A program made the position numbers and the translations under genes. Under the pieces are notes generated by a model. It saw only the letters and a list, made by a program, of their open reading frames with translations, was not told the DNA's origin and searched no databases. A stretch of 64,000 nucleotides of DNA, from NCBI RefSeq assembly GCF_003315795.1, contig NZ_QMEY01000011.1, positions 124,001 through 188,000 of the forward strand, read 5' to 3'. The stretch comes from Spongiactinospora rosea. GTDB taxonomy: Bacteria; Actinomycetota; Actinomycetes; Streptosporangiales; Streptosporangiaceae. Shown piece by piece: positions 60,020 to 64,000 of this stretch (position 1 is the first letter of the stretch; each line of letters opens with the position of its first letter).

Positions 60020-60271
60020 ATGGCCTACTCGGATTGGACCATCTCCGGGAGTATCGCCCTCCGGCGCATAAACGGGCTGCTTGTTGTGGTGACGGCCGCG
60101 AGGCCCGCATGCCTGGCCGAGGCGATCGATGCGCGCGAAAAGCGCGAGGCTGAGCGCGTGAACCGTGACCTGGCGGAGCTTGGCCACGTCGTGAACTCCG
60201 CCTTCAGACGCTTAGAGCGTACCCACCGGCGGCCTAACGAGACCCAATTCGAGGCAGGAGGACCGCCATGA
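60020..60271 (+). CDS. Small basic protein, 83 aa
   Basis: ATG 60020 with GGAGG seven bases upstream. N-terminus beta-like (WTISGSIALRRINGLLVVVT), then a long charged helix (EAIDAREKREAERVNRDLAE) likely to form a coiled coil. Its stop overlaps the next ATG (ATGA). No family recognised. Confidence 0.6.
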   Translation: MAYSDWTISGSIALRRINGLLVVVTAARPACLAEAIDAREKREAERVNRDLAELGHVVNSAFRRLERTHRRPNETQFEAGGPP

Positions 60272-60414
60272 GCCTGCGGACCCTATCCGCGGTGATAGGC
60301 GACGTGTTCGGGCTGTTCTTCAGCGCGGCGACGGTAATCGTCGTGCTGCTCTACACCTACATCCAGGACCGGCGAGCGGACCGGCGGCCCTGGAAGGGGC
60401 CGCGCCGCCGATAA
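60268..60414 (+). CDS. Small single-span membrane protein, 48 aa
   Basis: Starts in a 4-bp overlap with the previous gene. MSLRTLSAVIGDVFGLFFSA continues into a hydrophobic helix (ATVIVVLLYTYI) and a strongly basic tail (RRADRRPWKGPRRR). Translational coupling to the coiled-coil protein suggests they act together at the membrane; the role is unknown. Confidence 0.55.
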   Translation: MSLRTLSAVIGDVFGLFFSAATVIVVLLYTYIQDRRADRRPWKGPRRR

Positions 60415-60422
60415 GACCTCCC

Positions 60423-60487
60423 GGAGGCCGGGCAATCACCGGCGGAGACATGAACCGCCGCTGCCACCCCAACGGCGCCCGGCCTCC
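60423..60487 (+). terminator. Nested-stem structure after the small membrane protein gene
   Basis: GGAGGCCGGGC (60423-60433) pairs perfectly with GCCCGGCCTCC (60477-60487). Inside it, CGGCGG (60440-60445) pairs with CCGCCG (60455-60460). It begins 8 bp after a stop codon and could end transcription or be a small structured RNA. Confidence 0.5.
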
Positions 60488-60576
60488 AAAGGCTACAGCC
60501 ACAACGGCCGACGCCTGAGCAAAAGGCCACTAATACTACCGGGCGGCCCGCATCACTCCATAGGAAAGGAGCAGCC

Positions 60577-60804
60577 GTGATCGCAGACCTCTACACGATG
60601 CCCATTGAGGGCATCGTCATGACCGCGCCGTGCGGCGGTAACAACAACGAGGACGGGGAAGGAGAGGCGTGCTTGACCATAGGGCGGATTCCCGGCGAGC
60701 CGGATGCCTATGTCGTCGGTGACTCCAAGAAGCACGACGCCCCTCCTCTGAGGTTCTTCGGGCCCGAACTGCGGGCCTGGGGCATCGACACTGCAAAGGT
60801 CTGA
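60577..60804 (+). CDS. DUF397-like small protein, 75 aa
   Basis: GTG 60577 with AAAGGAG upstream. The end of the protein (EACLTIGRIPGEPDAYVVGD, then SKKHDAPPLRFFGPEL) follows the DUF397 pattern of Cys-x-x-val, VxDSK and a final hydrophobic helix. DUF397 proteins pair with XRE/DUF5753 regulators. Ended by a strong hairpin. Confidence 0.6.
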   Translation: MIADLYTMPIEGIVMTAPCGGNNNEDGEGEACLTIGRIPGEPDAYVVGDSKKHDAPPLRFFGPELRAWGIDTAKV

Positions 60805-60814
60805 TCACTCGACA

Positions 60815-60850
60815 CGGCGTCCCTGCGTACCTTCCAGCGCAGGGACGCCG
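60815..60850 (+). terminator. 13-bp stem hairpin after the DUF397-like gene
   Basis: CGGCGTCCCTGCG (60815-60827) and CGCAGGGACGCCG (60838-60850) are perfectly complementary with a 10-base loop, 10 bp after the stop. No U run, as is common for actinobacterial terminators. Confidence 0.7.
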
Positions 60851-60868
60851 CTCAATACCGGAGGCACG

Positions 60869-61300
60869 GTGCGAACGGTGGAGCACTTCCACGCCTATAG
60901 ATGGATCGGCCAACGGGCGACCCTCGATAGGGAAGACGGTGTGCGGCGCACTCCAATGGACTCGGCCGACCCGGCTGTCAGGAGTTCACCGTTCCCGCCG
61001 TTTCGGATGTGCGACTACCTGCTGAAGCCTGCGGGGCAGATCTGCATTACCACGACGACCGTAGGAGACGCCGTCGAATGGCTGGCGAAGCAGTTCGACG
61101 AACTTGCCCCTTCGCTCGCCCACCCTGGCCGCCTCGGGCCCGACCCCAGGACGTCTCTAGTGGAAGAAGCGGTTAGGTACCTGCATTATGCCGACAGTGT
61201 GTCTCGGGGGTACTGGCTGATTGGCGAGAGGTATGCCGCCCTCGCCGTCGTCCACTGCCCGGACTTCCATGCGCCCCACTACCCGTGCCCCGCAAGCTAG
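60869..61300 (+). CDS. Hypothetical protein, 143 aa
   Basis: GTG 60869 with GGAGG upstream. Reads AYRWIGQRATLDREDGVRRT, later GDAVEWLAKQFDELAPSLAH and YLHYADSVSRGYWLIGERYA. Mixed alpha/beta, no membrane segment, no known motif. A weak hairpin (GAGGG/CCCTC, 61305-61319) follows the stop. Confidence 0.6.
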   Translation: MRTVEHFHAYRWIGQRATLDREDGVRRTPMDSADPAVRSSPFPPFRMCDYLLKPAGQICITTTTVGDAVEWLAKQFDELAPSLAHPGRLGPDPRTSLVEEAVRYLHYADSVSRGYWLIGERYAALAVVHCPDFHAPHYPCPAS

Positions 61301-61525
61301 GAGCGAGGGCTTAACCCTCAGCATTACTTCGGGCGCAGGGACAGTCGACGGCCGGCCTACGAAGCTGGATCACGGGCACGTGAACCGCCGCCCAAGTGTC
61401 CATGGAATCCCATCCTGCGCGGCGATTTCCAGCCAGTCCGAGTGCTACGCCGAGCCGGAGTGGCGATGCCCATCACGGCGGTCAGTGATGTGCATCTGCC
61501 TACCGTCAGATGTCGGTGAGAGTGC

Positions 61526-62041
61526 TCAGGAGGTGACCGTCAGTTCCCATCGCACTTCACCGTCGTGCAGGTGATCCGTGGGCGTGAGCCCGGCACTTGC
61601 GGCAACGGCCGCGGAAGCCTGGTGGTCAGGGTGAATGTGCGCGATGACGGTCCGCACCGGGTGCCCGCCGAGCCAGCCGACCAGTCCTTGCGCGGCCTCG
61701 GCGGCAATGCCCCGCCGCTGCCAGGGCGTCCCGACCACCCAGGCGACCTCCGCCGTGTTCCCGGCCCGGTCGGCGGTGACGGTCGCTTGCACGGTACCGA
61801 CCAGGCGGCGCTCCTCGCGCAGGCTGATGACCCAGTTGCACCACGAGACCGCAGGGTCGGGGGACCCGGTGACCAGCCGCTGGTACCGCGAGCGCAGCGC
61901 GACGATGTCCGAAGGCTCGCCCCCGATGAATTCGTGCAGACCGGGGTCGGACAACGCGACCGCCATCTGCTCAGCGTGCTCTTCCCGGAGCGGCACGAGA
62001 TCCAGCCGGGCGGTGCGGATGAGCTGGGGGCGAATGTCCAT
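61526..62041 (-). CDS. GNAT-family N-acetyltransferase (RimJ/RimL type)
   Basis: A 171-aa enzyme from ATG 62041. Opening strand LIRTARLDLVPLREEHAEQM, acetyl-CoA binding region VAWVVGTPWQRRGIAAEAAQ (about 103-122, the Q/RxxGxG/A motif), then HPDHQASAAVAASAGLTPTD. Likely acetylates a protein N-terminus or a small amine; substrate unknown. Confidence 0.88.
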   Translation of the reverse strand: MDIRPQLIRTARLDLVPLREEHAEQMAVALSDPGLHEFIGGEPSDIVALRSRYQRLVTGSPDPAVSWCNWVISLREERRLVGTVQATVTADRAGNTAEVAWVVGTPWQRRGIAAEAAQGLVGWLGGHPVRTVIAHIHPDHQASAAVAASAGLTPTDHLHDGEVRWELTVTS

Positions 62042-62476
62042 TCGGTGAGCCTTGCCCTTCGCACGAAGTCGGGGCTGAGATGAACTCGCCACCGTCGCCC
62101 TCCAGAAGATCATACTGGCGCCCCCGGCCTCTCAAACTGCCGTGTAGCCGGTGCCGGAACGGCGAGCGGGCCGACCACCCGCGAAACCCGGTCACCGGGG
62201 CCGTCACAGGCATCGGCGAGCGGCGCTCAGCAGGCATGCCGTACCAGAACGCCGAGCCCGCCTCCAGCGGGCACAATCAACCTCGCCGACGCACCTTCCA
62301 GTTCCTGTCACACAGGCCAGCGACCGGAGTCATGGATAACCGGAGTCCGCCTGGAGAGGTCAGCGGTCCAGCCGAAGCTCATCGAACCGGACCGCCCGAT
62401 CCCCCGCGTATCACCCGGACGCCGAGAGTACCGGGGAGAGGTCGGCCGTTGGGACGGCCCAGCCGAAGTGGTGAGG
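62042..62476. other. Intergenic stretch, no gene seen
   Basis: About 435 bp holding the promoter side of the GNAT gene and the 3' side of the DUF397 operon. A GGCCGT-TGGG-ACGGCC hairpin lies at 62444-62459, 17 bp after the DUF397 stop on the minus strand. A 10-base direct repeat CCAGCCGAAG occurs at 62368 and 62459. Nothing else is supported. Confidence 0.4.
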
Positions 62477-62788
62477 TCACATCCGCCGCCGCAGGACGTA
62501 CTGGTCGAAGTCGCCCTGCTGAGCCGCGACCAGGAAGGCCATCCACGACTCATATGTGGTCACCAGCCATCGGGGCCGCTCCGAAAGCTCCCCGATCTCC
62601 AGCAGTGCGAGACCTCTCCGCTCGGCCGGCTGCACCTCCCCCGACAGCGCCGCCGCCACGAAGGCCGAGAACCGCTGCCGCGACACCAGCACACCGCCGC
62701 TGCTGAGATCAGCCACGTCCCGGACCAGCAACCAATCCGAGTCCAGCCCGGACTCTTCCACCTGAAGCCCGGCGGGCCTGCTGTTCAC
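62477..62788 (-). CDS. DUF397-like protein (second of the operon)
   Basis: A 103-aa protein from GTG 62788, set by AGGAGG five bases upstream. Contains DSDWLLVRDVADLSSGGVLV, SRQRFSAFVAAALSGEV and, at the end, YESWMAFLVAAQQGDFDQYV. The two W/F-x-x-F-L-A-x-x-x-x-G-x-F/V segments are the repeating DUF397 helix pattern. Third gene of the RsbW-like operon, 44 bp after its neighbour. Confidence 0.65.
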   Translation of the reverse strand: MNSRPAGLQVEESGLDSDWLLVRDVADLSSGGVLVSRQRFSAFVAAALSGEVQPAERRGLALLEIGELSERPRWLVTTYESWMAFLVAAQQGDFDQYVLRRRM

Positions 62789-62831
62789 TCGCTCCTCCTG
62801 GCCCGCCTGAAGCAACCGCCCAACAGCGGCC

Positions 62832-63134
62832 CTAAACCTGGTCGAACTCACCCTTGGTCACCCTCCGCTGAAAGTCCGCCCACGCATCAGGCGTTGTCGT
62901 CACCGCTTCCTCAAGGCCCGGAATGAGATCCCCGACCGCCAAGCGGATCGATCCGGACGTCCCTCTATCCGGCTCGAACGCCCCCTCCCGCACCTCGGCC
63001 AGGAACGTGCTCCACCCAGGCCGGGAGATCCACACACCCGACCCGGGCGCGGCCTCATCCCGCAGGCGAATCCAGTTCGTATGGCGCGGATCCACGTAAC
63101 TCACCACCAGGCGGTGCGCCCGGCCGTCACTCAT
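62832..63134 (-). CDS. DUF397-like protein (first of the operon)
   Basis: A 100-aa protein whose ATG overlaps the ATPase stop (ATGA). It has the same layout as the next gene: VWISRPGWSTFLAEVREGAF and, at the end, TPDAWADFQRRVTKGEFDQV, each a DUF397-type helix. The two probably arose by duplication and may interact with the ATPase or the divergent XRE protein. Confidence 0.65.
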   Translation of the reverse strand: MSDGRAHRLVVSYVDPRHTNWIRLRDEAAPGSGVWISRPGWSTFLAEVREGAFEPDRGTSGSIRLAVGDLIPGLEEAVTTTPDAWADFQRRVTKGEFDQV

Positions 63135-63541
63135 GCCGCGCTCCGCATCGCCAGGTCCGCCCACACCGACCGGCCACCCCAGCCCACACGCTTCACGCCC
63201 CACTTCGCGGCCAGGATGTCCACCAGGACCAGCCCCCGCCCGCCCTCTCCGTCGTCGGTCGGCTCACGCAGACGAGGCCCAACGCCGCGTCCCTTATCCA
63301 GGACTTCCAGACGTGCCGCGTCCTGAAGGATGGCCAGGCGTACCGTCACCCTCTCGCCGGGACGTGACCCATGGACGATGGCATTGGTGACCAACTCGGT
63401 CACGACGTACAGCGCCGAATCCACGGCGTCCTCGGCCCCTCCGCCACCCCGTAACACGACACGGGCGAACGCTCGCGCCACCGGCACCGACGACGCCGTA
63501 GCAGGAAGCCGCACCATCCCCAGGAATGTCGTCACGGGCAC
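63131..63541 (-). CDS. RsbW-like ATP-binding (HATPase_c) regulatory protein
   Basis: A 136-aa GHKL ATPase, GTG with GGAGGT. N box: ALYVVTELVTNAIVHGSRPG (about 43-62); G1 box LEVLDKGRGVGPRL; G2 region GGRGLVLVDILAAKWG. These small proteins act as anti-sigma or anti-anti-sigma-type kinases, or as partners of XRE/DUF397 pairs. Divergent from the XRE gene at 63675. Confidence 0.9.
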   Translation of the reverse strand: MPVTTFLGMVRLPATASSVPVARAFARVVLRGGGGAEDAVDSALYVVTELVTNAIVHGSRPGERVTVRLAILQDAARLEVLDKGRGVGPRLREPTDDGEGGRGLVLVDILAAKWGVKRVGWGGRSVWADLAMRSAA

Positions 63542-63606
63542 CTCCGATTCGGCCCCTGCTGCCGCAACGAGCTGGCATGCTCATATCGGCACATACAGGC
63601 TCCTTT

Positions 63607-63649
63607 ATGCAGGGCTGCATCGTGCAGGGCTCTAGATTAGAGCCCTGCA
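63607..63649. promoter_or_regulatory. XRE operator: strong palindrome plus a second inverted repeat
   Basis: TGCAGGGCTCTA (63623-63634) and TAGAGCCCTGCA (63638-63649) are perfect arms around GAT. A second inverted repeat, ATGCAG-GG-CTGCAT, lies at 63607-63620, and TGCAGGGCT is shared by both. It sits between the divergent XRE and ATPase genes. Confidence 0.7.
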
Positions 63650-63674
63650 GCGTGGATAGGGAAGGGAGTTGCGC

Positions 63675-64000
63675 ATGCCCGCTGGAAACAACCCAGTACG
63701 CCGTCGCCAGCTCACCGCCGAACTGAAGCGGCTGCGCGACCTCGCGGGCCTGACTCAAGAGGAGGTAGCGAGCCGCGCCGACTGGCACCACACCAAGGTC
63801 TTCCGTATCGAGTCCGGCCGCACGGCACCGCACCCCAACGACGTACGAGTACTCGCAACGGTGTACGGCCTCAAGGATGAGGAGCAGATACAAGCGCTCA
63901 TCCAGCTCGCCAAGGACTCGCGGAAACGTGGCTGGTGGTACTCCTACCGGGATGTACTGCCAAGCCGGTACGAGTTCTTGATCGGCCTGGAGCAAGAAGC
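63675..64000 (+). CDS. XRE-family regulator with DUF5753 domain, truncated by the window
   Basis: ATG 63675 after GGGAG; 108 residues are visible. HTH: LKRLRDLAGLTQEEVASRAD followed by HHTKVFRIESGRTAPHPNDV. The last part, RGWWYSYRDVLPSRYEFLIG, is the usual beginning of DUF5753. A WhiJ-type regulator, head to head with the ATPase/DUF397 operon and with a palindromic operator at its start. Confidence 0.88.
   Translation, partial: MPAGNNPVRRRQLTAELKRLRDLAGLTQEEVASRADWHHTKVFRIESGRTAPHPNDVRVLATVYGLKDEEQIQALIQLAKDSRKRGWWYSYRDVLPSRYEFLIGLEQE

Noticed and set aside
1-64000. CRISPR arrays, rRNA genes, IS elements
   Set aside because: No regularly spaced repeats, no rRNA signatures and no transposase genes were seen.

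Overview
The window is high-GC (roughly 70-75%) actinobacterial chromosome. Short overlapping operons, frequent GTG starts, GGAGG-type ribosome sites, WhiJ-like XRE/DUF5753 and DUF397 genes, and the general gene set suggest a Streptosporangiales-type filamentous actinomycete (Nonomuraea/Streptosporangium-like). That taxon is an inference; no rRNA is present. Functions were assigned by reading motifs, without database searches.

Left end (1-10.6 kb). After the 3' end of an unidentified plus-strand gene comes the most striking locus: a tightly overlapping six-gene minus-strand operon. In transcription order it encodes a secreted/membrane vWA protein, a tubulin-like GTPase-fold protein, a 606-aa unknown, a C-terminally anchored pseudokinase, a zinc-knuckle P-loop GTPase, and a C-terminally anchored protein that may belong to the GTPase-associated (GAP1-like) group. 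It looks like a membrane-associated NTP-dependent switch or conflict system. A 412-bp leader with several inverted repeats precedes it.

11-24 kb. A nucleotidyltransferase-fold protein is followed by a TetR repressor divergent from an MDR oxidoreductase and FAD monooxygenase pair with two operator-like sites. Next are tRNA-Arg(TCT), a tyrosine-recombinase-like protein lacking its tyrosine, an unlisted 31-residue Cys-rich peptide, a TetR-P450 operon with a 10-bp-arm operator, a secreted subtilisin with a clear intrinsic terminator, an adenosine deaminase-like protein, a LacI regulator with a perfect palindrome, a free-standing CBM48-like protein, and a P-loop-less uridine-kinase-like protein.

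24-40 kb. Ion transport genes (TrkA, TrkH, ArsB/NhaD-like) precede several small or hypothetical genes, then a SNF2 helicase whose Walker A motif is interrupted by a 463-aa intein, with its SWIM-zinc-finger partner. A NarL-type two-component system lies divergent from an ABC-FtsX exporter.

40-56.6 kb. Secreted hydrolases and metabolism: a TAP-like peptidase; a LysR / benzoylformate decarboxylase / aromatic-acid MFS cluster; a Tat-exported flavin amine oxidase; a VOC protein; a lipoprotein hydrolase; an S41 protease with an ABC-2 exporter under a YtrA-type GntR; an APC permease; TetR/SDR; and a DUF998-like membrane protein.

56.6-64 kb. An accessory region, partly lower in GC, holds small proteins, HAD and methyltransferase remnants, DUF6879-like, XRE/DUF5753, DUF397-like proteins, a GNAT enzyme and an RsbW-like ATPase. 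It ends in a truncated XRE gene with a strong 12+3+12 inverted-repeat operator.
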